Of a stretch of DNA of 9,359 nt, positions 1 to 8,255 are shown one piece after another. Position numbers and translations under genes: made by a program. Below the pieces are notes generated by a model, which saw only the letters and a list, made by a program, of their open reading frames with translations, ran no database searches and was not told the DNA's origin. The DNA comes from JAKEGN01 sp964465665 (GTDB lineage Bacteria; Pseudomonadota; Gammaproteobacteria; Steroidobacterales; Woeseiaceae), in NCBI GenBank assembly GCA_964465665.1, contig CAYXKM010000049.1:1-9359 (forward strand). Direction: 5' to 3'. Numbering within the stretch: position 1 is the stretch's first letter; every line of letters begins with the position of its first letter.

Positions 1-225
1 GATCAGGCGCTCAACGAAAGAAACGAGCGCATATATGCCAACCACGTCGGATTCTCAAAGGCCAGGGCACGGCGTGTTGCTTTGGCGCTACAGGACAATC
101 TGAATATTCCGACGACGGCCATCGAGAGCGATGGGCGTGGCACGTCCCGGCCGATGGCCAGCAACGAAACCGCGCTCGGGCGATCCCTGAATCGCCGCGT
201 CGAAGTTGAGTTCTGGTATGACGAT
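1..225 (+). other. OmpA-like peptidoglycan-binding module 1 (5' truncated)
   Basis: Residues 1-75 of the open frame match the second half of an OmpA C-terminal domain. The arginine-rich helix SKARARRVALALQDNL is followed by a strand with ESDGRG and by the family signature PMASNETALGR-x-LNRRVEVEF. The NRRVE arginine, which in OmpA contacts diaminopimelate, is retained at residues 64-68. The conserved aspartate of the TD-N motif would lie at or just outside the window edge and cannot be judged. Confidence 0.8.
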
Positions 226-3200
226 CCCTTGCAGGAACTGCCGGACGAACCGCAGCTTTGTCCGGAGTCGGCCGGCGCCGAACTCGTTACCAGGGTGTAC
301 GACCCACCATGGGGCAGCGTCGACAACATCGACTTCAGCGACGGGCAGCCCGTGGTCCCGCCAGGCTTCGAGGACGAGCTGGCCCGCGCCATGGCAGACG
401 TCAAGGACCGGACGAACCCGCGTGTACGCTTCGTCGGTTACACGCGTAATGAAGGACTTGCGCGCCGCACAGCGCTCGTCTACGGGGACGACATTGGACT
501 GTCCTCGTCCCGTGCCCGCCGGGCCATGGAGGTTGTCGATCAGCTTATGGAGATCGACGACTCGCAGCTCGAATTCGAGGGCCGCGGATACGTCCATTCG
601 AGCGACGTCGTGAATGACGGTTTCGTTCAGGGTGATGAATCGCACGTATCGGTCGAAGTTCTGTACGATGAACTGGCGATCCTCGACGATTACGAGGGCG
701 TCGACATCACACGGATCACGCGCGAGCTTACACCCCAGAATCCTCTCGGCCTGAATCTCATGCGAATTACCGTCGACGGCGAGCCAATCGATGATCCGCA
801 GAGGAGCTCTTCGGATATTCAGCGTTGCACGGACGTGGCGATGGAGAAAGTCGACATCCGCTTCGGTTACGACAACCTGCGATCGGCGCCGCGGCTCAGC
901 ATAACGGCAAATCCGTCGCGCATAATGGTCGCGCGCGAGATCGACCGCGAAACGCACGTTTCCAAAGTGCGTTTCCGCATGTATACGAACTACTCCTATT
1001 ACATCGAGCGTGCCGAGGTGCGGGTCTTCGACGCCGGCCAGTCACAGGAGTCGGAGCCGCTTGAAATTATCGAGATCGATCCTGCGGGCGTCGCCGAGTG
1101 GCAACCACCTGCCGCCTGGTTCAAGGCGCCCGTGCACGAACTGGCCTATGTGTTGCGCGCCTACGGTGACGATGGCAGGTTCGATGAAACGCTCGCTCAG
1201 CCGCTTTGGTTCATGTACGGCGAGGTCGGGCAATCCGACGACGGCGGACAGGACGAGACCGCAGAGGCGGAGCGGGAGCCGGAACTGCTGTCGGCTTACG
1301 GGGAGAACGCACTCGGTCTGCACAACATAGGGCTCGGCAGCGGCACCGTGAGCGTCCGTGGCAGTGTTGCAGAGAATCAACAGGTCTGGGTCGCCGGACG
1401 ACCGGTTCCCGTCGATCAGAGTGGTGGTTTCGTTGCCGAGGAAATCCTGCCGCAGGGCACGCATACCGTCGAGGTCGCCGTGATCGATGAGGAAGGCCGT
1501 GGCGAGCTTTATCTACGCGATCTGGAATTCGAATCGGATGACTGGTTCTACGTCGGCATGGCCGACCTGACGATCTCCGAGAGCAAAGCGAGTGGCCCCA
1601 TCGAATTGCTGAGCGGCGAGAATTCCGACTATGACTACGACTCGACCATGGATGGCCGGCTGGCGTTTTTCGTCGACGGAAAATTCGGCGAGCACTGGCG
1701 TCTGACGGCGAGCGCCGACACGCGAGAGGGCTCACTGGACAATCTGTTCAGCAACATCATGGACAAGTCACCGGATTCCCTGTTCCGGCGGATCGACCCG
1801 GACTACTACTACCCGACTTTCGGCGATGACAGTACCGTCGAGGAGATGGCGCCGACCATGGGCAAGTTCTTCGTCAGGCTGAGCGAGGACGACAACTACG
1901 GGCAATGGGGTAATTTCAAAGTCGGCTACATGAACAACGAACTGGCACAGGTCGATCGGGGGCTTTACGGTGCCAACCTGCACTACCAGACGGATGCGAC
2001 CACCGAGTTCGGGGACCAGCGCTTTGTCGTCGATGCCTTTGCGGCCGAGCCCGGTACCGTGCCGAGCCGGGAACAATTCCGCGGCACCGGCGGATCGCTT
2101 TATTTCCTGCGCCGGCAGGACATTCTCAGCGGTTCGGAACGCGTTCGCATTGAGATCCGGGACAAGGCGTCGGGCATCGTCACGGGCGTCGTCAACCTTA
2201 CGCCGGCCATGGACTATGACATCGACTACCTGCAGGGGCGCATCGTGCTTGCAGCGCCGCTCGCATCGACGGCGGACGACAATCTCCTGGTACGCAGCAA
2301 CGCGCTTTCCGGCGATGAGGTCTACCTCGTCGTACGATACGAGTACACGCCGGGGTTCGATGACGTGGACGCGGTGTCGACCGGCGGGCAGATGCATTTC
2401 TGGTTAGGCGATCACATCAAGCTGGGCCTCACCTCGAACGTGAACGAGCAGGACGACGGTGACAGCGCCCTTAACGCTGCCGACCTGACCTTAAGGCTCA
2501 GCGCCGAGTCCTGGCTCAAGGTTCAGCAGGCCAGGACCGAGGGTATGATCGCCATGCCGCTGTTCTCCAATGACGGTGGTTTCGAATTCAACTCATACGA
2601 CCCGTTGTCATTCGTTAACGCCGAAGCGGAGGCCAGCCGCGCAGACATCAGCGTCGCATCCGACGACATCATCGGCTTCGGCAACGCACGACTGGCGCTG
2701 TACGCGCAGGAAGTCGGGGCCGGCTTCTCGGCGCCGGGACTGACAGCGCTGACGGACACGACAAACTACGGCGGCACGTTCAGTATGCCTATCGCAGAGC
2801 GTTTCTCTGTCGGAGCCAAAGTCGATAACCGTACCCAGGACCAGGGCGTCGAGACCCGGGCCCAGGAGTACAATGTGGGTTACCGGCTGTCCTATAACTG
2901 GGATGTCAGGGCCGGGTATCGGGTCGACGATCGCCTCGACCGGTCGCTCAGCGCTCCATTGACCCAGTCGCAGGGCGAGCGAACGGATGCGGTTCTGCAG
3001 ATCGGCTACGATTCCAAGGACACGTGGAGTACCTACGCATTCGTGCAGGATACGTTGTCCGTAACCGGTGATCGCGAGGAGAATGCACGCGCCGGTATCG
3101 GTGGATCGCATCGCATTTCGGATCGGCTGCGAGTCGACGCCGAGATGTCCGACGGCAGTCTCGGCATGGGTGGACGAGTCGGCACGAATTACCTCCATTC

Positions 3201-4233
3201 GGATCGCACCAGCCTGTACCTCAACTACGCACTCGAGAACGAGCGTACCGACAATGCCCTGCGCAGCATGCGCGGCAGCGAGGGCAACCTCGTCACCGGC
3301 GTGAAATCCAGGCTTGCGGACAGCACGAGCGTGTTTCTCGAGGAGCGATACCAGCACAACGACTCGATGACGGGGCTTACGCACGCGACCGGAATCAGCT
3401 TCGCGCCGACCGAGAATTGGAACCTGGGCATCAATACGGACATCGGAACCTTGCAGGATGTACAGACCGGCGCGGAGACGAAACGCCTGGCCGGTGGAAT
3501 CCAGATCGGCTTTGCATTCGATGCGCTGCAGTTCTCGAGTGGCATCGAGTACCGTGACGACGACGCCGAGCAGCCGGATCTGACCAGGTTGACGAGAACC
3601 ACCTGGCTGTTCAGGAACAATTTCAAATACCAGTTGAATCCGGGGAGCCGTTTGCTCGGCAAGCTCAATCATTCGGTGAGCGACAGTTCGTTAGGTACGT
3701 TCTACGAGGGCGGTTACACGGAGGGCGTGCTTGGCTATGCCTACCGCCCTGTCCACCACGATCGGCTGAACACACTGGTGAAGTACACCTACTTCTACAA
3801 TGTACCTACCACCGATCAGATCACGCTGCAGAACATCGCTGCCGAGTTCATCCAGAAGAGCCAAATCGCGTCCGTCGATGTCACCTACGATCTCACGCCG
3901 GCGCTTTCGATAGGCGGCAAGTACGCGTACCGGTTAGGACAGGTAAGCCTGGACCGCGAGAATCCCGAATTCTTCAGCAATAACGCCAACCTGTATGTGC
4001 TGCGCAGCGACTTCAGGTTCTGGAAGAACTGGGAGCTCCTCGTGGAAGGGCGCTTGCTGGATATGCCTGATCTGAACGAAAGTCGCAGCGGCGCACTGAC
4101 CACGGTCTCGCGTTTCCTGGGAGATAACCTGAAGATAGGCATTGGATACAATTTCACGGATTTTTCGGACGACCTGACCGATCTCAGTTACGACCATCAT
4201 GGCGTATTCGTCAGCATCACCGGCGCGATGTAA
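1..4233 (+). CDS. Large multidomain outer-membrane protein: OmpA-like modules followed by a C-terminal beta-barrel (5' partial)
   Basis: The reading frame is open from base 1 to the TAA at 4231-4233 (1410 residues visible), so the gene starts upstream. The TTG at 82 is not the start, because residues 1-27 already fit an OmpA-like module. Modules in order: (1) OmpA-like, residues about 1-75, with SKARARRVALAL and ASNETALGRSLNRRVEV; (2) a second OmpA-like module, about 105-223, with VRFVGYTRNE, GLSSSRARRAMEVV and LEFEGRGY; (3) a beta-sandwich-like module, about 275-407; (4) an acidic linker, about 408-431; (5) an Ig-like or glucodextranase-B-like module, about 448-499; (6) from about 514 to the end, a barrel region rich in alternating polar and hydrophobic aromatic strands with Asp/Asn-rich turns. 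Two cysteines (87 and 276) flank module 2. The first modules should lie in the periplasm and the barrel in the outer membrane. The visible end is M, not the usual F. I know no named gene. A role in anchoring or exporting a large surface protein is a guess; porin or structural roles are equally open. Confidence 0.7.
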   Translation, partial: DQALNERNERIYANHVGFSKARARRVALALQDNLNIPTTAIESDGRGTSRPMASNETALGRSLNRRVEVEFWYDDPLQELPDEPQLCPESAGAELVTRVYDPPWGSVDNIDFSDGQPVVPPGFEDELARAMADVKDRTNPRVRFVGYTRNEGLARRTALVYGDDIGLSSSRARRAMEVVDQLMEIDDSQLEFEGRGYVHSSDVVNDGFVQGDESHVSVEVLYDELAILDDYEGVDITRITRELTPQNPLGLNLMRITVDGEPIDDPQRSSSDIQRCTDVAMEKVDIRFGYDNLRSAPRLSITANPSRIMVAREIDRETHVSKVRFRMYTNYSYYIERAEVRVFDAGQSQESEPLEIIEIDPAGVAEWQPPAAWFKAPVHELAYVLRAYGDDGRFDETLAQPLWFMYGEVGQSDDGGQDETAEAEREPELLSAYGENALGLHNIGLGSGTVSVRGSVAENQQVWVAGRPVPVDQSGGFVAEEILPQGTHTVEVAVIDEEGRGELYLRDLEFESDDWFYVGMADLTISESKASGPIELLSGENSDYDYDSTMDGRLAFFVDGKFGEHWRLTASADTREGSLDNLFSNIMDKSPDSLFRRIDPDYYYPTFGDDSTVEEMAPTMGKFFVRLSEDDNYGQWGNFKVGYMNNELAQVDRGLYGANLHYQTDATTEFGDQRFVVDAFAAEPGTVPSREQFRGTGGSLYFLRRQDILSGSERVRIEIRDKASGIVTGVVNLTPAMDYDIDYLQGRIVLAAPLASTADDNLLVRSNALSGDEVYLVVRYEYTPGFDDVDAVSTGGQMHFWLGDHIKLGLTSNVNEQDDGDSALNAADLTLRLSAESWLKVQQARTEGMIAMPLFSNDGGFEFNSYDPLSFVNAEAEASRADISVASDDIIGFGNARLALYAQEVGAGFSAPGLTALTDTTNYGGTFSMPIAERFSVGAKVDNRTQDQGVETRAQEYNVGYRLSYNWDVRAGYRVDDRLDRSLSAPLTQSQGERTDAVLQIGYDSKDTWSTYAFVQDTLSVTGDREENARAGIGGSHRISDRLRVDAEMSDGSLGMGGRVGTNYLHSDRTSLYLNYALENERTDNALRSMRGSEGNLVTGVKSRLADSTSVFLEERYQHNDSMTGLTHATGISFAPTENWNLGINTDIGTLQDVQTGAETKRLAGGIQIGFAFDALQFSSGIEYRDDDAEQPDLTRLTRTTWLFRNNFKYQLNPGSRLLGKLNHSVSDSSLGTFYEGGYTEGVLGYAYRPVHHDRLNTLVKYTYFYNVPTTDQITLQNIAAEFIQKSQIASVDVTYDLTPALSIGGKYAYRLGQVSLDRENPEFFSNNANLYVLRSDFRFWKNWELLVEGRLLDMPDLNESRSGALTTVSRFLGDNLKIGIGYNFTDFSDDLTDLSYDHHGVFVSITGAM
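313..669 (+). other. OmpA-like module 2, apparently without peptidoglycan-binding residues
   Basis: Residues about 105-223 keep the fold markers of an OmpA C-terminal domain: FVGYT, a GLSSSRARRAMEVV helix, and EFEGRGY. The TD-N position reads TRN (residues 147-149), and the place of NRRVE reads ESHVSVEV (from residue 213). Both charged residues known to hold diaminopimelate in OmpA-type domains therefore appear to be replaced. This is an alignment by eye. Confidence 0.6.
1342..1497 (+). other. Ig-like / glucodextranase-B-like beta-sandwich module
   Basis: Residues about 448-499 read VSVRGSV, VWVAGRPVPVDQSGGF, ILPQGTHTVEVAV. This gives the G-x-V..V-x-V-x-G-x-x-V-x-V-D-x-x-G-x-F..L-x-x-G-x-H/N-x-V-x-V pattern typical of small bacterial Ig-like or glucodextranase-B-like domains. 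It sits directly before the barrel and probably serves as a periplasmic spacer. The family assignment is tentative. Confidence 0.45.
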
Positions 4234-4246
4234 CCGGCAATCAGCA

Positions 4247-5137
4247 CTATCTTATGTGCTTCAGGATTCCGTCGAGTTCGTCGAGACTGTTGTAGGAAAT
4301 GATCAGCTTGCCGTAACCCGTGTTCGAGTGATCGATACGCACTTTCGCTCCGAGTTTCTCCGAGATGCCGGTCTCGAGGCGCCGTATGTCGGCAGAAGGC
4401 GCACTGGCCGCGGCTGGTTTCTTCGGCGCATTTTCCCCGGTCATGATGCGGCGCACGAGTTGCTCGGTTTCGCGCACGGATAATCCTTTTTTTACCACCT
4501 GGCGCGCTGCATCGAATTGCTGCATCGGGTTCGTAATCGAGAGCAGTGCGCGTGCATGTCCCATTTCGATTTGCCGCGATTCGAGCATCGGTTTCACTTT
4601 GTCCGAAAGGTCCAGCAATCGCAGCAGGTTGCTCACGGTGACGCGTGAACGGCCGACCGCATCAGCGGCTTCCTGGTGGGTGAGGTGAAACTCGCGGATC
4701 AGCCGGTCGAGAGCTTTCGCTTCTTCGAGCGGGTTCAGGTTCTCGCGCTGAATATTCTCGATGAGCGCCATCGCGATGGCGGCTTCATCCTCGACTTCGC
4801 GAATGACGGCCGGTATCTCGGTAAGTCCCGCCATCTGCGCCGCGCGCCAGCGGCGTTCGCCGGCGACGATCTCATAGCGTTGCCCAGCCCCGGACTTGCC
4901 GACGAGCGGCCGGGCAATGATCGGCTGGACCACGCCCTGCGAGCGAATGGAGCTTGCAAGCTCCTCCAGCGTGTCCTGTCGAATGTCGACGCGAGGCTGA
5001 TATTGGCCCCGTTGCAACATCTCCAGCGGAATGTTCTTCAGCGTTCCATCGACGCGACCGCTCGCGGCCGTCAATTCCATCACCGGTTTGCTCAATAGCG
5101 CATCGAGCCCTCGGCCCAGTCGTTTCTTTTTTGTCAT
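4247..5137 (-). CDS. parB: Chromosome-partitioning protein ParB (Spo0J family)
   Basis: This is the centromere-binding CTPase clamp that loads at parS sites, spreads along DNA and works with ParA to segregate the origin region. The 296-residue length is normal. The N-terminus KKKRLGRGLDALL is the usual ParA-contacting segment. The ParB/Srx fold follows, with GVVQPI (68-73), the CTP-binding GERRWRA (93-99) and ENIQRENLNPLEEA (127-140). The helix-turn-helix lies at about 152-173 (LTHQEAADAVGRSRVTVSN). An Ala/Pro-rich linker (about 234-250) leads to the C-terminal dimerisation region ending ILKHIR. The start at 5137 gives this canonical N-terminus, although the ribosome-binding site is weak. parA ends 38 bp upstream, so the two are probably cotranscribed. 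The stop lies 13 bp from the end of the convergent outer-membrane gene. An A7 run on the coding strand (4487-4493) is in frame. Confidence 0.95.
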   Translation of the reverse strand: MTKKKRLGRGLDALLSKPVMELTAASGRVDGTLKNIPLEMLQRGQYQPRVDIRQDTLEELASSIRSQGVVQPIIARPLVGKSGAGQRYEIVAGERRWRAAQMAGLTEIPAVIREVEDEAAIAMALIENIQRENLNPLEEAKALDRLIREFHLTHQEAADAVGRSRVTVSNLLRLLDLSDKVKPMLESRQIEMGHARALLSITNPMQQFDAARQVVKKGLSVRETEQLVRRIMTGENAPKKPAAASAPSADIRRLETGISEKLGAKVRIDHSNTGYGKLIISYNSLDELDGILKHIR

Positions 5138-5175
5138 CGTGAGTGGCGATCCGTTTGTAGCATCTGATGTAAATC

Positions 5176-5961
5176 CTAACTTGCAGCCGACAAGCGTTCG
5201 TCCTCGCGCCGCAATACTTCGCCCGCAAGCGCGAGATAAGCAAGGGCGCCCCGCGAGGTTTTGTCGTGATAAAGGACCGGCCGGCCGAAACTGGGCGCTT
5301 CCGCGAGACGCACATTGCGGGGTACGACGGTGCGAAACACTTTGTCATTGAAGTGCGCGACCAGCTGATCCGAGACTTCGTTTGACAGGTTGATGCGCGG
5401 ATCCACCATCGTGCGCAGCAGACCGTAAACCTCGAGCTCCGGATTGACGGAATTCTTCACCTGTTCGATCGTGTTCAGGAGCGAAGTCAATCCTTCGAGT
5501 GCGTAGTACTCGCATTGCATCGGTATCAGCACACCATCGGCTGCCGTCAGTGCATTGACCGTCAGCATGTTGATCGAAGGCGGGCAATCTATAAGAATGA
5601 AATCGTAAAGGCCCCTGACCGGCGCCAGCGCCTGGCGCAACCGCATCTCGCGGCCGAGCTCCTGAAGCAGCCTGACCTCGGCAAGCGTCAGGTCCTCGTT
5701 CCCGGGCAGCACCGCGAAACCGCCTTCCGGCGCGGAAATGATGGTGTCTGCGGCAGTGGCGTCTCCCAGCAGCACGTCGCAGGTCGTCAGCTCGAGGTCC
5801 ATTTTGTTTATGCCGCAGCCCATGGTCGCGTTGCCTTGCGGATCCATGTCGACCAGCAATACGCGGCGATGCGTGGCCGCAAGCGACGCCGCCAGATTCA
5901 CGCAGGTGGTCGTCTTTCCTACACCACCCTTTTGATTGGCCACGGCAATGACTCGCGTCAT
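5176..5961 (-). CDS. parA: Chromosome-partitioning ATPase ParA (Soj family)
   Basis: This Walker-type ATPase dimerises on the nucleoid with ATP and moves ParB-parS complexes. The product is 261 residues, the size of chromosomal Soj proteins without an N-terminal DNA-binding extension. Visible motifs are the deviant Walker A NQKGGVGKTTT (9-19, signature Lys11 and Lys16), LLVDMDPQGNATMG (35-48), Walker B FILIDCPPS (121-129), and TMVDPR and EAPSFGRPV further on. The frame extends 61 codons further upstream inside rsmG, but that extension has no family match. The ATG at 5961 places MTRVIAVANQKGG at the expected N-terminus and is preceded by AAAGG ten bases upstream. Its first four bases overlap the rsmG stop as ATGA, which suggests translational coupling. 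It lies in an rsmG-parA-parB operon. Confidence 0.95.
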   Translation of the reverse strand: MTRVIAVANQKGGVGKTTTCVNLAASLAATHRRVLLVDMDPQGNATMGCGINKMDLELTTCDVLLGDATAADTIISAPEGGFAVLPGNEDLTLAEVRLLQELGREMRLRQALAPVRGLYDFILIDCPPSINMLTVNALTAADGVLIPMQCEYYALEGLTSLLNTIEQVKNSVNPELEVYGLLRTMVDPRINLSNEVSDQLVAHFNDKVFRTVVPRNVRLAEAPSFGRPVLYHDKTSRGALAYLALAGEVLRREDERLSAAS

Positions 5962-6602
5962 GCCGTGCCCGCCTTTCTCAGGCTCACGAGGTGTCGCGAT
6001 TGCTGTGGTAAATCGGGTACTTGCAGTTCGATCACACGGAAATCCCAGTCGGCCGGGTGTTTGTTCAGGTCGTCCAGCTCTTCGGCCGGATATTTGCCCT
6101 TCGCCGCCAACAGTACACCGTTTTCGGCCATGAGGTGAGCGCAAAGCTCGACGATCCTGGGGAGCGACGCCAGTGCACGGACGAGTACCGTGTCAAAGAG
6201 TGGATCTGCAACGAATTCCTCGGCACGGGCCTGAACAGCGGTGACGTTGCGGAGCGCGAGATCGGCAACCACATGTTTGACAAAAGCAATTTTCCGCGCG
6301 TTGCTATCCAGCAGCAGGAATCGCCGTTGCGGTTCCGCAATGGCCAGCGGCAGACCCGGGAATCCGGCACCGGTTCCGACGTCGATGATACTCGCGCCTT
6401 GCAGGAACGGCCTTAGCGCCAGGCTGTCCAGAACATGCCCGCTCACCATCTCCGCAGTATTTCGAATCGATGTGAGGTTGACACGCTTGTTCCATCGCTC
6501 GAGCTCGCGCAACAAACGCGCAAGTTTTCCGACCGCGTCAGCGGAAAGAGCCTGGCCGAGGTCGGCAACGCCGGCAGCGATACTCTTTTCGATGTCGTTC
6601 AT
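5958..6602 (-). CDS. rsmG: 16S rRNA (guanine-N7) methyltransferase RsmG (GidB)
   Basis: RsmG uses S-adenosylmethionine to methylate N7 of G527 (E. coli numbering) in 16S rRNA; in other bacteria its loss gives low-level streptomycin resistance. The 214 residues fit the family (about 207 in E. coli). Motifs seen are RWNKRVNLTSIRN (36-48), HVLDSLAL (56-63), the SAM-binding loop IDVGTGAGFPGLPLAI (73-88), FLLLDSNARKIAFVKH (95-110) and VRALASLPRIVEL (141-153), where the family usually has SRAFASL. The ATG at 6602 is the only good start and has a weak ribosome-binding site. The stop overlaps parA by four bases. In most proteobacteria mnmG lies immediately upstream; here the upstream neighbour is prpD, 179 bp away. 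Confidence 0.95.
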   Translation of the reverse strand: MNDIEKSIAAGVADLGQALSADAVGKLARLLRELERWNKRVNLTSIRNTAEMVSGHVLDSLALRPFLQGASIIDVGTGAGFPGLPLAIAEPQRRFLLLDSNARKIAFVKHVVADLALRNVTAVQARAEEFVADPLFDTVLVRALASLPRIVELCAHLMAENGVLLAAKGKYPAEELDDLNKHPADWDFRVIELQVPDLPQQSRHLVSLRKAGTA

Positions 6603-6676
6603 GCCACTAGCGGACGCATACCCAAAACAGTGCGCGCAATGCGGGCGACGATTCGGACCAACGGCGCCACGCCGCC

Positions 6677-6718
6677 ATGCCTTTCTCGCTCGGAAGTCTT
6701 AACTCGCTCGAAAGGCAT
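6677..6718. repeat. Inverted repeat ATGCCTTTC/GAAAGGCAT with internal direct repeat CTCGCTCG
   Basis: Perfect 9-bp arms lie at 6677-6685 and 6710-6718 with a 24-base spacer. Overlapping their inner edges, the 8-mer CTCGCTCG occurs twice in direct orientation, at 6685-6692 and 6703-6710. The element lies about 75 bp upstream of the rsmG start. It could be an operator, a leader hairpin or a remnant of a mobile repeat. No named motif was recognised. Confidence 0.5.
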
Positions 6719-6747
6719 ACCGTCGTGTCGCCGTCTCATAATCCCCT

Positions 6748-6771
6748 GTAGGAGCCCGCATCGCGGGCGAC
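6748..6771. repeat. REP-like palindrome of the GTAGGAGC type; possible transcription barrier after prpD
   Basis: GTAGGAGC (6748-6755) runs into a perfect 6-bp stem, GCCCGC (6754-6759), with a 3-base ATC loop and GCGGGC (6763-6768). A GTAG-headed, GC-rich short palindrome outside genes is the hallmark of REP elements mobilised by RAYT transposases in pseudomonads, xanthomonads and relatives. It begins about 10 bp past the prpD stop, so as RNA it could protect or terminate the prp message, but no U-tract follows on the minus strand. Only one complete copy is visible here, so its repetitive nature rests on motif recognition. Confidence 0.65.
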
Positions 6772-6781
6772 CCTGGCTAGG

Positions 6782-8230
6782 CTATTTCACCAGCAACGCC
6801 ATGAAATCATCGACCGACGTGGCAGCAAGCCGCGCCCGGTCGGCGCACAGCGAAGAAAGCTGTGACCACTGGCCCTTCGCCAGTTTTCCGGAAACGCTCG
6901 TTTCGAATTTCTTCTTTAGCACCGGGATGCCTTCGGCGCGCCTCTGCCGATGACCGATGGGGAAGTCAACAGCAACCCTGTCTGTGCTGCTGCCGTCTTT
7001 GAAAAATACCTGGATCGCATTGCCGATGTAACGATTTGCGGGATCGAAATAGTCTTTCGTAAACTGTTTGTTCTCCCGTACCTCCATCTTGTCACGCAGC
7101 GCATCTATGCGCGGATCACGGGCGACCGTATCCTCGTAGTCCGCCGCCGTCAGGCGGCCGAAAATCAACGGAATGGCAGCCATGTACTGGATGCAATGGT
7201 CGCGATCAGCGGGGTTGGCGAGGGGTCCGGTCTTGTCGATGATGCGCACACCGGGCTCCTGGGTCTCGATCACGATCCTCTCGATTTCCGGCAACCTGTC
7301 CTTCACACGCGGGTGCAGGGTCATTGCTGCTTCCACCGCGGTCTGCGCATGAAATTCGGCAGGGTAGGAAATTTTGAACAGCACATTCTCCATGACATAG
7401 CTGCCGTAAGGCTGCGGCAACGAAAACGACTTGCCCTTGAACAATACGTCGTAGAAACCCCAGGTCTTCGCCGTCAGCGCGGAGGGATAGCCCATTTCGC
7501 CGGTCATTGCGATCAGTGCGAGGCGCACGGCGCGACTGGTCGCATCACCCGCCGCCCAACTCTTGCGCGATCCGGTGTTCGGCGCATGCCGGTACGTGCG
7601 CAGTGCACAGCCGTCGATCCACGCATTCGACACTGCATTGACGACCTGTTCGCGACTGCCACCAAGCATTCGTGTGATCACCGCCGTCGAAGCAACACGG
7701 ACCAGCAGAACGTGGTCGAGGCCAACGCGGTTGAAACTGTTTTCCAGCGCCAGCACACCCTGGATTTCATGCGCTTTGATCATGGCTGTCAGCACGTCGT
7801 GCACTGTGAGCGCCTTTCTGCCCTCGGCGCGCGCTTTACGGCTCAGGTAGTCGGCTGTCGCGAGGATACCGCCGAGGTTGTCGGACGGGTGTCCCCACTC
7901 GGCCGCGAGCCAGGTGTCGTTGAAATCCAGCCAGCGGATCATGGCGCCAATGTTGAAAGCGCCCAGCACGGGGTCGAGTTCATAGGATGTGCCGGGCACG
8001 CGCGCACCGCCGGGCAGTGTCGCGCCCGGCACGATCGGACCCAGCAACCGGGTACAGGCCGGATAGTCCAGCGCCTGGAATCCGCAGGCCAGTGTATCCA
8101 TCAGGCAATAGTGGGCGGTTTCATAAGCCAGATCGGAATCAATCCTGGTGCTGCAAACGTAGTCTGCGATATCGACAAGCACCTGATCGGGATCAGGCCG
8201 GGTTGCCGAACGGATGTCGTGGCCGGACAT
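6782..8230 (-). CDS. prpD: 2-methylcitrate dehydratase PrpD (MmgE/PrpD family)
   Basis: PrpD dehydrates 2-methylcitrate to 2-methyl-cis-aconitate, the second step of cytosolic propionyl-CoA breakdown through the methylcitrate cycle. The 482 residues match the E. coli-type enzyme (483). The MmgE/PrpD signature is strong: MIRWLDFNDTWLAAEWGHPS (97-116) followed by DNLGGILATADYLSR, then EIQGVLALENSFNRVGLDHV, LRTYRHAPNTGSRKSWAAGD, and KISYPAEFHAQTAVEAA. The start at 8230 has GGAGT four bases upstream. The gene follows prpC after 25 bp and must share its operon. A REP-like hairpin lies just past its stop. This is the PrpD route, not the alternative AcnD/PrpF pair, and the DFNDTW...EWGHPSDN signature separates it from more general MmgE-family members. 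Confidence is high. Confidence 0.95.
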   Translation of the reverse strand: MSGHDIRSATRPDPDQVLVDIADYVCSTRIDSDLAYETAHYCLMDTLACGFQALDYPACTRLLGPIVPGATLPGGARVPGTSYELDPVLGAFNIGAMIRWLDFNDTWLAAEWGHPSDNLGGILATADYLSRKARAEGRKALTVHDVLTAMIKAHEIQGVLALENSFNRVGLDHVLLVRVASTAVITRMLGGSREQVVNAVSNAWIDGCALRTYRHAPNTGSRKSWAAGDATSRAVRLALIAMTGEMGYPSALTAKTWGFYDVLFKGKSFSLPQPYGSYVMENVLFKISYPAEFHAQTAVEAAMTLHPRVKDRLPEIERIVIETQEPGVRIIDKTGPLANPADRDHCIQYMAAIPLIFGRLTAADYEDTVARDPRIDALRDKMEVRENKQFTKDYFDPANRYIGNAIQVFFKDGSSTDRVAVDFPIGHRQRRAEGIPVLKKKFETSVSGKLAKGQWSQLSSLCADRARLAATSVDDFMALLVK

Positions 8231-8234
8231 GGTT

Positions 8235-8239
8235 ACTCC
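8235..8239 (-). promoter_or_regulatory. Ribosome-binding site of prpD
   Basis: On the minus strand GGAGT lies four bases before the ATG at 8230, within the 25-bp prpC-prpD gap. It is the clearest Shine-Dalgarno sequence in the window and fixes the prpD start. Confidence 0.7.
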
Positions 8240-8255
8240 ACTATTGAAAAATGGT

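Larger units (their letters stand above)
6603..6781. other. Intergenic spacer between prpD and rsmG with repeat elements
   Basis: This 179-bp interval lies between the prpD stop and the rsmG start. It contains a REP-like hairpin (6748-6771), a possible degenerate copy of its right half (GCGGGCGAC at 6641-6649 and 6763-6771, same orientation) and an inverted repeat (6677-6718). No mnmG fragment is recognisable. Reading the minus strand, I found no convincing -35/-10 pair: TATGCG and TTATGA hexamers exist without well-spaced -35 elements. It is therefore open whether rsmG has its own promoter. Confidence 0.8.
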